Shown here: piece after piece, positions 32,177 through 39,646 of the stretch | How the letters are laid out: every line of letters begins with the position of its first letter | Position numbering within the stretch: the stretch's first letter is position 1 | Source: Methylotenera sp. | GTDB lineage: Bacteria > Pseudomonadota > Gammaproteobacteria > Burkholderiales > Methylophilaceae | Direction of reading: 5' to 3' | Length of the DNA stretch: 39,646 nucleotides | Assembly (NCBI RefSeq): GCF_030684185.1 | Contig: NZ_JAUXOY010000024.1 | Span: 1 to 39,646, forward strand | Notes under the pieces: generated by a model | The model's input: the letters and a program-made list of their open reading frames with translations, nothing else | Databases searched by the model: none | Told to the model about the DNA's origin: nothing | Translations under genes and position numbers: made by a program

Positions 32177-33196
32177 CTAACTTGGTGCTTCAGTGTGGTA
32201 AATTACATGTAGTGATTGCGCCATATTAAAAAACTCATCTCTCAGCAAAGTCGGCTCTAGCACTTCTACTTCCTGCCCAAAGCCTTTTAACCACCAGCGT
32301 AATTGTGCTGTGTCTGGCACGGTGGCTTGCAGGCGCACCCAACCAGATTGATCCGGTGTTATCTGTTGATCTAAGGATAGTGGCGTTTCCCATAAATGCT
32401 CGGCAGCAGGTACTGTAATGCGAACTACCAGTTTTATTAGACCGTTTTCTTCAAAGCCTAAAGCGCCTTGGCTAATGTAATGCTTAAGATCAAAACCTTC
32501 TGGTGTAGTGGAAGGTTGATCCAATACTTTAGCCGCCTGAATGCGGTGCACGGCAAACAATAGAATGTCGGTGTAGTTGTATAGCGTAGCAACCAAATAG
32601 GTCACCGCGCCACGTTGCACAATGCCTAGTGGATGAGCTGGATAGGTTTTAGTTTCACTATGCTCGCGTGGGGTATAACTTATTTCAAGTTGTTGGCCAG
32701 TTAATAAAGCAGAATGGACGGCTTCAATAATTTCTTCAGGATAATTGGGAGGAATTAAAGGCTGGCCAGCGGATACAATTGCTACTTTCTTCCGCCAACT
32801 TGCCAACCTCTTTACACCATCGCCACTATTTAAGACACCTTCAGCACATTTAAAGTATGGAGCAAGCGAATCTAACAAACTAGCAGGTAACAAAGCTGCC
32901 AAATGATCATGCGCAAGTTCTAGCGTCAGTGCTTGCAATGGCGACATGGTAGGCAATGCAAATGCCTCAGCATCCTTACTCCAGCTCCATCCATAAGGCC
33001 GTGAGCGATCATTAGAAATAAGCGGGAAGATTCCAGAAAGTGACAGTAAGTCACGCTCAATAGTGCGTTTACCGACTTCAAATCCTTCGGACGCTAAGCG
33101 CTCAGTAATCTCACGTGCGGTTATCTGACGCGGATATTGAGGAATACATTTAAGCATCGCCCATTGGCGTAGTTGTGTGTCATTATGATTTTGCAT
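32177..33196 (-). CDS. WYL-domain transcriptional regulator
   Basis: About 339 residues: an N-terminal winged HTH (RQITAREITERLASEGFEVGKRTIERDLLSLS, the DeoR-like form common in this family), then a WYL domain (LEISYTPREH, YPAHPLGIVQRGAVTYLVATLYNYTDILLFAVHRIQAA) and a C-terminal WCX extension with LRWWLKGFGQEVEVLEP. WYL regulators sense ligands such as nucleic acids or nucleotides and often control phage-defence genes. I use the ATG at 33196, with GAGGA 4 nt upstream, since longer frames (to 33259) would run through a strong hairpin. It closes the accessory block next to uvrB. Confidence 0.9.
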   Translation of the reverse strand: MQNHNDTQLRQWAMLKCIPQYPRQITAREITERLASEGFEVGKRTIERDLLSLSGIFPLISNDRSRPYGWSWSKDAEAFALPTMSPLQALTLELAHDHLAALLPASLLDSLAPYFKCAEGVLNSGDGVKRLASWRKKVAIVSAGQPLIPPNYPEEIIEAVHSALLTGQQLEISYTPREHSETKTYPAHPLGIVQRGAVTYLVATLYNYTDILLFAVHRIQAAKVLDQPSTTPEGFDLKHYISQGALGFEENGLIKLVVRITVPAAEHLWETPLSLDQQITPDQSGWVRLQATVPDTAQLRWWLKGFGQEVEVLEPTLLRDEFFNMAQSLHVIYHTEAPS

Positions 33197-33235
33197 CATG
33201 TCCTCATTGATTGGATGATATGTTTCTAGTTTATT

Positions 33236-33282
33236 CGCAAAGCGAAAATCTCGGGGCAAGCCCCCGGAATTATCGCTTTGCG
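33236..33282. repeat. Nested inverted repeat upstream of the WYL gene
   Basis: Perfect 10-bp outer arms CGCAAAGCGA (33236-33245) and TCGCTTTGCG (33273-33282) enclose an inner GGGG-CAAG-CCCC hairpin. It could end uvrB transcription coming from the right, regulate the WYL gene, or be a dispersed chromosomal repeat. It lies 40 bp before the WYL start. Confidence 0.6.
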
Positions 33283-33369
33283 GTTAAAAAACTTTACGCG
33301 CTTTGACTGAAATGACGAAGTTAGGTATTTTTTGAGGGTGTCTGGATTTTGTATAAAACAACACTACAT

Positions 33370-33429
33370 TTGTTTATTGATTATTTGTTTATTGATTACT
33401 TGTTTATTGATTATTTGTTTATTGATTTT
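33370..33429. repeat. Four tandem copies of a 15-bp AT-rich unit
   Basis: TTGTTTATTGATTAT is repeated four times at 33370, 33385, 33400 and 33415, with one change in unit 2 (last base C) and two in unit 4. It lies 18 bp past the uvrB stop codon. Such a tandem repeat is likely to vary in copy number between strains. Confidence 0.9.
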
Positions 33430-33447
33430 TTTCTACAAAGTTCTAAA

Positions 33448-35493
33448 TTAAACAAGGTCAGGCATTTCTGCCCCAAAAAACTTTGTTCTAAGGGTTTTAA
33501 GCTGGTCTCTATAGTCTGCAGCTTTTTCGAACTCCAAGTTTTTCGCGCTATCGTGCATGGCTTTTTCTAGGCGCTTCATTTCTTTGGCTATCTGCTTTTC
33601 ACTCAAAGATTCATAGTTAGCCTGCTCTTGCAGAACTTTACGCTCGCGCAGCGCCTCATCTTTATCATAAACGCCATCAATAATATCTTTAATACGTTTA
33701 CTTATGCCTTTAGGCACGATGCCATTGGCCGCATTGAAAGCGAGCTGCACGCCTCGTCTACGTTCGGTTTCATCCATCGCAGCTTTCATACTGCGTGTAA
33801 TGCGATTGGCATAAAAGATGACTTGTCCGTTTAAGTTACGTGCTGCGCGGCCTGATGTTTGAATTAAGCTGCGTTCTGAACGTAAAAAACCTTCTTTATC
33901 TGCATCCAACACCGCCACTAGCGAGACTTCAGGTATATCTAAACCTTCACGCAGCAAGTTAATGCCTACTAACACATCAAACTCGCCAAGGCGCAAATCG
34001 CGAATAATTTCCACACGTTCTACCGTATCAATATCACTGTGCAAATAACGCACTTTTACGCCGTGTTCACTTAAATAATCGGTTAGGTCTTCCGCCATGC
34101 GCTTAGTCAGTGTGGTAGCCAATACGCGCTCACCCACAGCTACACGTAATTTAATTTCGCCTAACAAGTCATCCACTTGCGTATCTGCTGGTTTTACTAC
34201 AATGACTGGATCTACCAAGCCTGTTGGACGCGCAATCATCTCTACCACTTGCTGTTGATGGCTGGCTTCATATTCTGAAGGCGTGGCAGAAACAAACACA
34301 CATTGACGCATGATATGTTCAAACTCTTCAAACTTGAGCGGACGATTATCAAGTGCGGAAGGCAGGCGCCAACCGTAATCGACCAGATTTTCTTTACGTG
34401 AACGGTCGCCTTTATACATCGCGCCTACCTGCGGCACGGTCACATGACTCTCATCAATAATCATCAGTGCGTTATCAGGTAGGTAGTCAATCAGCGTTGG
34501 AGGCGGATCACCTGGATTGCGGCCAGACAAATGCCGCGAGTAGTTTTCAATGCCTTTGCAAAAACCGATTTCGTTGAGCATTTCAAGGTCAAAGCGAGTA
34601 CGCTGCTCAATGCGTTGCGCCTCCACTAATTTACCAGTTTTAATATAAAAATCCACACGGTCTTTAAGTTCGTGCTTGATTTTTTCCATGGCGCGAATTG
34701 TTGTCTCGCGTGGTGTTACATAATGGCTAGATGGATATACAGTGTAACGCGGGATTTTATTAAAAACCTGTCCTGTCAGCGGGTCAAATAAAGTGATGGA
34801 TTCAACTTCATCGTCAAACATCGAAATGCGCACCGCCGTTTCATTATTTTCAGCGGGAAACACGTCAATCACATCGCCACGCACTCTAAAAGTCCCGCGT
34901 GAAAAATCAAATTCATTACGGTCATATTGCATGCCAACCAAACGCGCAATCATGTCGCGCTGTGCAATCTTCTCGCCCTGCTGCACGTGTAGCACCATGC
35001 CATGATAATCGCTTGGGTCACCAATGCCGTAAATCGCCGAAACGGTGGCCACAATAATACTATCTTCACGCTCTAATAACGCCTTAGTGGCTGAAAGCCG
35101 CATCTGCTCGATATGTTCGTTAATACTGGAATCTTTTTCAATAAATAAATCACGAGAAGGCACATACGCTTCAGGTTGATAATAATCGTAGTAACTGACG
35201 AAATACTCTACTGAATTATTCGGGAAAAATTCGCGAAATTCACTATACAACTGTGCCGCAAGCGTTTTATTCGGTGCCATCACTATCGCCGGGCGCCCAG
35301 TTCGCGCAATCACATTAGCCATCGTGTAAGTTTTACCAGAGCCAGTCACGCCCAGCAAAGTTTGAAACTTCATTCCATCGTTAATACCCTGCGTTAATTT
35401 ATCTATGGCCTGCGGCTGATCTCCAGCTGGAGGAAACGGCTGAAATAACTGATATTTACTATTTGGAAATGTAACAAACACATTGTTCTTCAT
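33448..35493 (-). CDS. uvrB: Excinuclease ABC subunit B
   Basis: A 681-residue UvrB, the damage-verifying helicase of nucleotide excision repair. It shows [14 protein letters not shown], Walker [17 protein letters not shown], the beta-hairpin region [12 protein letters not shown], helicase motif II IDESHVT, motif [11 protein letters not shown] and the C-terminal UVR motif [27 protein letters not shown] that binds UvrC. Length is standard. Divergent from the protease gene with 229 bp between. Confidence 0.98.
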   Translation of the reverse strand: MKNNVFVTFPNSKYQLFQPFPPAGDQPQAIDKLTQGINDGMKFQTLLGVTGSGKTYTMANVIARTGRPAIVMAPNKTLAAQLYSEFREFFPNNSVEYFVSYYDYYQPEAYVPSRDLFIEKDSSINEHIEQMRLSATKALLEREDSIIVATVSAIYGIGDPSDYHGMVLHVQQGEKIAQRDMIARLVGMQYDRNEFDFSRGTFRVRGDVIDVFPAENNETAVRISMFDDEVESITLFDPLTGQVFNKIPRYTVYPSSHYVTPRETTIRAMEKIKHELKDRVDFYIKTGKLVEAQRIEQRTRFDLEMLNEIGFCKGIENYSRHLSGRNPGDPPPTLIDYLPDNALMIIDESHVTVPQVGAMYKGDRSRKENLVDYGWRLPSALDNRPLKFEEFEHIMRQCVFVSATPSEYEASHQQQVVEMIARPTGLVDPVIVVKPADTQVDDLLGEIKLRVAVGERVLATTLTKRMAEDLTDYLSEHGVKVRYLHSDIDTVERVEIIRDLRLGEFDVLVGINLLREGLDIPEVSLVAVLDADKEGFLRSERSLIQTSGRAARNLNGQVIFYANRITRSMKAAMDETERRRGVQLAFNAANGIVPKGISKRIKDIIDGVYDKDEALRERKVLQEQANYESLSEKQIAKEMKRLEKAMHDSAKNLEFEKAADYRDQLKTLRTKFFGAEMPDLV

Positions 35494-35722
35494 TAAATTT
35501 AACGCACAATTTTAACAGTAAACCTGATGATAATCGCGAACAATATCGCTTAACTTAAGCACTGATTACTTTGGTTATATTGTTAAGAACTTTGCAAGTT
35601 TATTAGAGTCATTAACCTGAAGCTCATAAATAATAAATCATGCGTTTTATGGGCTAGTAAAAATTTGATTGACGCTCAATTTAACCAAAACTTCTTAAAC
35701 TACTTTTTCCTCGGGAATCAAT

Positions 35723-36733
35723 ATGCCTAGATTCATTCTATTTGCTGCGTTACTCAGTATTGCCCAAAATGCCTTAGCTTTAGATCAACAAAAAATATTA
35801 AGTGCTTTGCAAACCGTTGTAATGATTCGAGGCTATAACGACACAGGCGGCTTATCATATGGCTCTGGCGTAGTAGTGAGCGAGAACAAGGTAATGACCA
35901 ACTGTCATATATTTCGCAACACCAAGCAACCATGGGTAGCGCGTGGTGAAGATACCTATAATATTGCGTCTGTTCAAGCGGATAGGTGGCATGATTTGTG
36001 TCTATTAACGATGCTAGACCTTCCGTTTAAAGCGGCTGTCATTGGTAATGCTACCAACTTAAAGCGCGGCCAAGAAATATTGTCAATAGGTCATTCGAAT
36101 GGGGTTCCAGCGCCATTAACTTCTGCAGGGGCTGTTAAATCTACCTACCAATATGAAGGTGGGCACATCATTCGAAGTAATGCCCCGTTTCGCATGGGCG
36201 CAAGTGGCAGCGGTATATTCGATACCGAAGGCAGGTTATTAGGTATCAATACATTCAAAACTCCCGGAAAAGTTGCTTATTTTTACTCGCTCCCTATTGA
36301 ATGGCTGGCAAGTTTAGAAAAAATGCCTGTTGAAACAGCCTTCCCCATCGTTGGAAAAGCATTTTGGGAGGAAGATGACAACAATAAACCATTCTTTATG
36401 CAAATTGCACTCCCGGAAATCAACCAGGATTGGCTTAAACTAGCTGAAATTGCACAAAAGTGGATAGATGCAGACCCAAAGAATTCAGACGCCTGGTATG
36501 AATTGGGCACTGCTCACGAAAATCTGAATAAAATCGAAGATGCAAAACGTGCCTATAAACAATCTATCGCGCTAGATGCAACAAATACTGACTCGTTATT
36601 TAGGCTAGGCGTCATAGCTCAATTGACTGGTGATAAAACGGGCATGCGTGATATGAATATAGCGATAGCTAATATAAATAAAGACTTAGCACTTGAATAC
36701 AGCCAGTTATTGGGTTGCGACTTACAATGCTAG
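35723..36733 (+). CDS. Exported trypsin-like serine protease with C-terminal TPR repeats
   Basis: A 336-residue protein. Residues 1-19 are a signal peptide ending ALA. The chymotrypsin-like domain keeps the triad: His 62 (MTNCHIF), Asp 91 (RWHDLCLL) and Ser 161 (RMGASGSGIFD, matching GxSGG). The C-terminal ~100 residues form two to three TPR-like repeats (WIDADPKNSDAWYELGTAHE, IEDAKRAYKQSIALDATNTDSLFRLG). It would be a periplasmic protease whose TPR part binds partners or substrates, in the manner of DegP's PDZ domains. ATG preceded by a weak site (TCGGGAATC). A long perfect palindrome begins at its stop codon. Confidence 0.85.
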   Translation: MPRFILFAALLSIAQNALALDQQKILSALQTVVMIRGYNDTGGLSYGSGVVVSENKVMTNCHIFRNTKQPWVARGEDTYNIASVQADRWHDLCLLTMLDLPFKAAVIGNATNLKRGQEILSIGHSNGVPAPLTSAGAVKSTYQYEGGHIIRSNAPFRMGASGSGIFDTEGRLLGINTFKTPGKVAYFYSLPIEWLASLEKMPVETAFPIVGKAFWEEDDNNKPFFMQIALPEINQDWLKLAEIAQKWIDADPKNSDAWYELGTAHENLNKIEDAKRAYKQSIALDATNTDSLFRLGVIAQLTGDKTGMRDMNIAIANINKDLALEYSQLLGCDLQC

Positions 36734-36772
36734 ACCATTACTTAGAACGGGTTTTCGTTCTAAGTAATGGTC
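36733..36772. repeat. Perfect palindrome with 17-bp arms after the protease gene
   Basis: GACCATTACTTAGAACG and its exact reverse complement CGTTCTAAGTAATGGTC flank a 6-nt loop GGTTTT. The left arm starts at the last base of the protease stop codon. No T-run follows, so it is not a standard intrinsic terminator, though a stem of this strength could still stop polymerase or protect the transcript end. Confidence 0.85.
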
Positions 36773-36925
36773 ACCAATATTGCCATCACCCAAGCCAGTA
36801 AGTAACCGAATGCAAGAAAACTTGGGTAGTATTTGCAATCTATAAATCATTCCTAAACAACATATTTGTGAGTAAAATAGCTACTATTCAATCATTCACA
36901 AAAAATTGTTTTAAGGAAGCATATT

Positions 36926-38146
36926 TTGTCACAATCATCAGCCCATCAGGCATCAGTTTTATCTAAGCGCGTTCAATCAATAAAAGAGTCTCCTACTCTT
37001 GCCATTACTGCAAAAGCCGGTAAATACAAAGCCGAAGGCCGTGACATCATTGGCCTAGCTGCTGGTGAACCTGATTTTGATACTCCGCAACACATTAAAG
37101 ACGCAGCGAAAACAGCAATCGATAACGGATTTACTAAATACACGCCAGTTGCAGGCATTCCAGGCCTTAAAAAAGCCATCGTCAATAAATTTAAAAATGA
37201 AAACGGTTTTGACTACGCACTTAATGAAGTGATTGTTGGTGTAGGCGGCAAACAAACCATATTCAATTTATGCTTAGCCGTGCTGAATAAAGATGATGAA
37301 GTTATTATTCCTGCGCCATACTGGGTATCTTATGCTGATATTGCCTTAGTAGCAGAAGCAACGCCTGTGATTATTGAATGCGGCATTGAGCAAGGCTTTA
37401 AATTGTTACCAGCGCAATTAGAAGCAGCAATTACGCCAAAAACCAAAATATTTATGATTAACTCGCCGTCAAACCCGACGGGGGCGGTGTATAGCTTGAG
37501 TGAATTAAAAGCCTTGGGCGAAGTACTACTCAAACATCCACATGTACTGGTTGCTACAGACGATATGTATGAACATGTGAATTTAACGGGTGACAAGTTC
37601 TACAACATACTTAATGCCACACCAGCACTTAAAGACCGCTGCATCGTACTTAACGGCGTATCAAAAGCTTACTCAATGACTGGCTGGCGCATCGGCTATG
37701 CTGCAGGCCCAGCTTACATCATCAAAGCTATGGAGATTTTACAATCGCAATCCACCAGTAACGCAACCTCTATTTCTCAAGTAGCTGCGCAAGCCGCGCT
37801 GGAAGGATCACAAGATTGCATTACACCGATGGTAACCGCATTTAAAGAGCGCCACATTTATGTGGTCAACCGCTTCAACAAAATGCCAGGTTTGAGTTGC
37901 TTAATGGCTGGCGGCGCGTTTTATGCATTCCCAGATGCACGGGGCGCAATTGCAAATTTATACAATGCAGGCAAAATCAAAGCAGCAACAGATATGGCAT
38001 TAGCAGAGTACTTATTAGAAGAGTTTGATGTTGCCGTAGTGCCAGGCTCAGCTTTTGGTGCTGAAGGTTACTTTAGAATTTCCTTCGCCACGTCGATGAC
38101 AAACCTACAAAATGCCTTAAATCGCATAGAAAAAGCGTTAAGTTAA
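36926..38146 (+). CDS. Pyridoxal-phosphate aspartate aminotransferase (class I)
   Basis: A 406-residue fold-type I aminotransferase of the AspC/AatA Igamma kind: LAAGEPDFDTPQHIKDAA, FTKYTPVAGIPGLK, INSPSNPTGAVY, ATDDMYEHV (PLP-pyridine Asp/Tyr) and SKAYSMTGWRIGY with the Schiff-base lysine. It interconverts aspartate and oxaloacetate with 2-oxoglutarate/glutamate; related enzymes also accept prephenate. The start is TTG at 36926, with AAGGAAG 6 nt upstream; the next in-frame ATG lies far inside the conserved part. Confidence 0.94.
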   Translation: MSQSSAHQASVLSKRVQSIKESPTLAITAKAGKYKAEGRDIIGLAAGEPDFDTPQHIKDAAKTAIDNGFTKYTPVAGIPGLKKAIVNKFKNENGFDYALNEVIVGVGGKQTIFNLCLAVLNKDDEVIIPAPYWVSYADIALVAEATPVIIECGIEQGFKLLPAQLEAAITPKTKIFMINSPSNPTGAVYSLSELKALGEVLLKHPHVLVATDDMYEHVNLTGDKFYNILNATPALKDRCIVLNGVSKAYSMTGWRIGYAAGPAYIIKAMEILQSQSTSNATSISQVAAQAALEGSQDCITPMVTAFKERHIYVVNRFNKMPGLSCLMAGGAFYAFPDARGAIANLYNAGKIKAATDMALAEYLLEEFDVAVVPGSAFGAEGYFRISFATSMTNLQNALNRIEKALS

Positions 38147-38230
38147 AAATATTTCAAAAATTATTAACTTTAAGCGCACTTAGTTATTGACCAAAAGGCG
38201 CTTACTCTTTAATATCACGCCTTCACCGAT

Positions 38231-38306
38231 TCCTCGATAGCTCAGTCGGTAGAGCAACGGACTGTTAATCCGTGTGTCCCTGGTTCGAGCCCAGGTCGAG
38301 GAGCCA
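38231..38306 (+). tRNA. tRNA-Asn (anticodon GUU)
   Basis: A 76-nt tRNA with encoded CCA: acceptor TCCTCGA/TCGAGGA, D-arm GCTCAGTCGGTAGAGC, anticodon arm with ACTGTTAATC giving GUU, and T-arm TTCGAGC. The sequence to its right is accessory in character, so the tRNA could be an old integration site. Confidence 0.97.
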
Positions 38307-38312
38307 GATGCT

Positions 38313-38342
38313 AAAAGCCCTGCAGCGATGTGGGGCTTTTTC
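38313..38342 (+). terminator. Rho-independent terminator after tRNA-Asn
   Basis: AAAAGCCC (38313-38320) and GGGCTTTT (38333-38340) form an 8-bp stem followed by more T, 7 bp after the tRNA end. Confidence 0.75.
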
Positions 38343-38494
38343 TATTTCAGCAAGCGACGAGAAGTTCAAGAGCGACTCGGGGCGCAAGATAAGATCACTT
38401 AGAAGCTGTTTTGGCAGTCTAAGATGCCCAGCGAGGGATACCTTCAGCGAGACGTGATCTCAGTGGGTTTCAACTAATATAAGGAGCAATACCA

Positions 38495-39031
38495 GTGACT
38501 AATGCACAACGCAGAGCGCTCATCCGCATGGCTGAAATGAATTCAGCAAGTAACGACAGCAAGCCTGAACCAACGCACAGCAGCGCGTTCTGCCCGCATG
38601 AGGCAGGCGCGTATTATCTGGTAACGGTGGGAAATGTCGGCAAGATCATCAATCTATTAGCCATGGAAATCGAGCCGCCTGTTCACACCTACACCATCAC
38701 CACCATTCATTTTGAACAGGATGCCGATACTGGCAAATGGATCTGGTTTGATGGTAAGGAAAAGCTATCCCCACGCAAAAACCAGGATAGTTGGCGTCTT
38801 GGCAGCAAGAAGTTATATGACACACGCGAAGGCGCAGAGGCTGAGCTTCAGCGTGTGATGGTCAAAAACGGTGACCGGGTGACCAAGGTACATGACCTGC
38901 CAGACGATATGACTAAACTGAAAAAGATCCGTAGTGCCCACCATCCAGACCGCAATAATCCCGATTCCGACCATGATCTCTATCAGTCAGTTATCGAGAA
39001 AATTGACAGGATGCGTGCGGTAAGTGTGTAA
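38495..39031 (+). CDS. Unknown protein with C-terminal J-domain-like HPD segment
   Basis: A 178-residue protein starting at GTG with AAGGAG 10 nt upstream. Residues 1-125 are not recognised; they contain a beta-rich part (THTYTITTIHFEQD, KWIWFDGKEKLSP). The C-terminal ~35 residues read MTKLKKIRSAHHPDRNNPD followed by LYQSVIEKIDRM, matching the second half of a J domain: end of helix II, the invariant His-Pro-Asp, and helix III. J domains stimulate DnaK-type Hsp70 chaperones through HPD. Helix I is not evident, so the domain is either reduced or diverged. The gene lies after tRNA-Asn in an accessory patch and may be of mobile-element origin. Confidence 0.75.
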   Translation: MTNAQRRALIRMAEMNSASNDSKPEPTHSSAFCPHEAGAYYLVTVGNVGKIINLLAMEIEPPVHTYTITTIHFEQDADTGKWIWFDGKEKLSPRKNQDSWRLGSKKLYDTREGAEAELQRVMVKNGDRVTKVHDLPDDMTKLKKIRSAHHPDRNNPDSDHDLYQSVIEKIDRMRAVSV

Positions 39032-39441
39032 GCAACACCGTAACTTGACAGAATAACCCACCTTTGCCCAGTGAGGTTATTATGGGTATTATCACGAACT
39101 TTGATAAGAATAGCCCTTACTGATGCCAAATAACGATACTTATCCTGAGTTATTTCAAGCTGTGTAACAAGTGGATTAACTTTAAAACAATAGTCCAACA
39201 AAAGATCTTCAACAATAAGCAGTTCTTGTGGATTTATAATTGAATATGCACAAAATGCAATCTGTCTATCAAGTTGCGGTACTCCTAGACCAAGTTCTGA
39301 TTTGAACCAAAGCCTATCAGCATCCATCAGTCCAATGACCGCTGCGGGCATATTTAGGGCATTTGCCGCTAATCGCGTTAGAGTATCAAAATCAATTACT
39401 GGTTGTGAATCAAGAATATCATAAGCGCGGAGACCGTTCAT
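38983..39441 (-). pseudogene. GAF-domain gene remnant, truncated at both ends
   Basis: The first ~100 residues follow a GAF domain typical of sensor kinases and diguanylate cyclases: GLRAYDILDSQPVIDFDTLTR, AAVIGLMDADRLWFKSELGL, IAFCAYSI and FKVNPLVT. In intact members the motif begins after a few more residues (ER-type lead-in) and continues with (I)RFYAGAPL. Here the frame starts abruptly beside the IS256 end and loses similarity after NPLVT (about 39140), and its tail overlaps the convergent 178-aa gene. I read it as a fragment cut by the insertion and by a second rearrangement, not as a working protein. Confidence 0.75.
39052..39081. terminator. Possible hairpin terminator after the J-domain gene
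   Basis: AATAACC-CAC and GTG-A-GGTTATT pair with one bulged base around a short loop, 20 bp past the stop of the 178-aa gene. No clear T-run follows, so the assignment is tentative. Confidence 0.35.
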
Positions 39442-39646
39442 AATTCTGTGTAACTGCCATTAAAGAGCCACCCTGTCGCTGCCGAACATCACAGCCAACT
39501 GCCCTAGAGCTAGGCCCCAATCACGCACAGGCATTGTCCATTTACTGGTGATGCGGTGTGCGTTCAAGTATATCACTTTCATCATAGCCTCATCGTCCAT
39601 GAAGGATTTTTTAGGTTTCAGCACTTTTTGTAAGCTGGCATTGAGT
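39442..39646 (-). mobile_element. Partial IS256-family insertion sequence
   Basis: Covers the transposase tail and the presumed terminal inverted repeat next to the truncated GAF gene. The other end and any target duplication are outside the window, so the boundary at 39442 is approximate. Confidence 0.75.
39460..39646 (-). CDS. IS256-family transposase, C-terminal fragment
   Basis: The minus strand is open from the window edge to a TAA at 39460-39462 and gives 61 residues. KVLKPKKSFMDDEAMMKVIY, ITSKWTMPVRDWGLALGQLAV and MFGSDR correspond to the end of IS256/Mutator-type DDE transposases (family pattern KKWTMPxRNWGLALNQ). The coding part upstream lies right of the window. The sequence after the stop, GGCAGTTACACAGAATT (minus strand), has the look of an IS256-type inverted repeat end and brings the element boundary to about 39442. 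Confidence 0.88.
   Translation of the reverse strand, partial: LNASLQKVLKPKKSFMDDEAMMKVIYLNAHRITSKWTMPVRDWGLALGQLAVMFGSDRVAL

Noticed and set aside
33199-33259. Longer start for the WYL regulator
   Set aside because: The extra 21 residues would be encoded through a strong hairpin and have no family counterpart; GAGGA lies just before the ATG at 33196.

Overview
The window reads as betaproteobacterial DNA, most like an AT-leaning methylotroph of the Methylophilaceae. This is inferred from the gene set (rpsF-priB-rpsR-rplI-dnaB-radA order, hpnCDE, an MTIP-type phosphorylase) and was not confirmed by any search. Four zones can be separated.

(1) Positions 1-14515 are the right-hand part of an integrated, conjugative, plasmid-like element sitting at the 3' end of a tRNA-Ser(UGA) gene. 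From the tRNA inward it carries a tyrosine integrase, a small excisionase-like protein, a divergent pair of HTH regulators with shared palindromic operators, ParA and a KorB-like ParB, a VirB1 transglycosylase, an Ash-like/AntA antirepressor, a type IA topoisomerase, VirB2, VirB3, a plasmid replication initiator, an iteron origin with seven iterons and two perfect DnaA boxes, VirB4, and a TrbM-like protein cut short by an IS21-family element. The other end of the element, with the rest of the mating apparatus and any relaxase, lies left of the window. VirB4 lacks the Walker B aspartate and trbM is broken, so transfer may be impaired.

(2) Positions 14516-23760 are conserved chromosome: tRNA-Ser, def, an MTA/MTI phosphorylase, a divergent hpnC-hpnD-hpnE squalene operon, and the ribosomal/replication block rpsF-priB-rpsR-rplI, terminator, dnaB-radA.

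(3) Positions 24066-33196 are an accessory block between rpsF and uvrB. A minus-strand run encodes an unknown 242-aa protein, a DUF262/DUF1524 (GmrS-GmrD-like) nuclease, a DUF2779 protein (Cas4-like nuclease plus DEDD exonuclease), a cytosolic 5'-nucleotidase and an unknown 172-aa protein. A divergent plus-strand run encodes an unknown ~150-aa protein, a DnaB C-terminal-domain paralogue that has lost its Walker A Lys-Thr, and a 251-aa protein with a weak UDG-like pattern. A WYL-domain regulator closes the block. This is the best candidate here for an undescribed, probably defensive, system.

(4) Positions 33260-39646 return to chromosome (uvrB, a secreted trypsin-like protease with TPRs, aspartate aminotransferase, tRNA-Asn), followed by a decaying patch: a protein with a C-terminal J-domain-like HPD segment, a GAF-domain gene remnant, and the 3' end of an IS256-family transposase.
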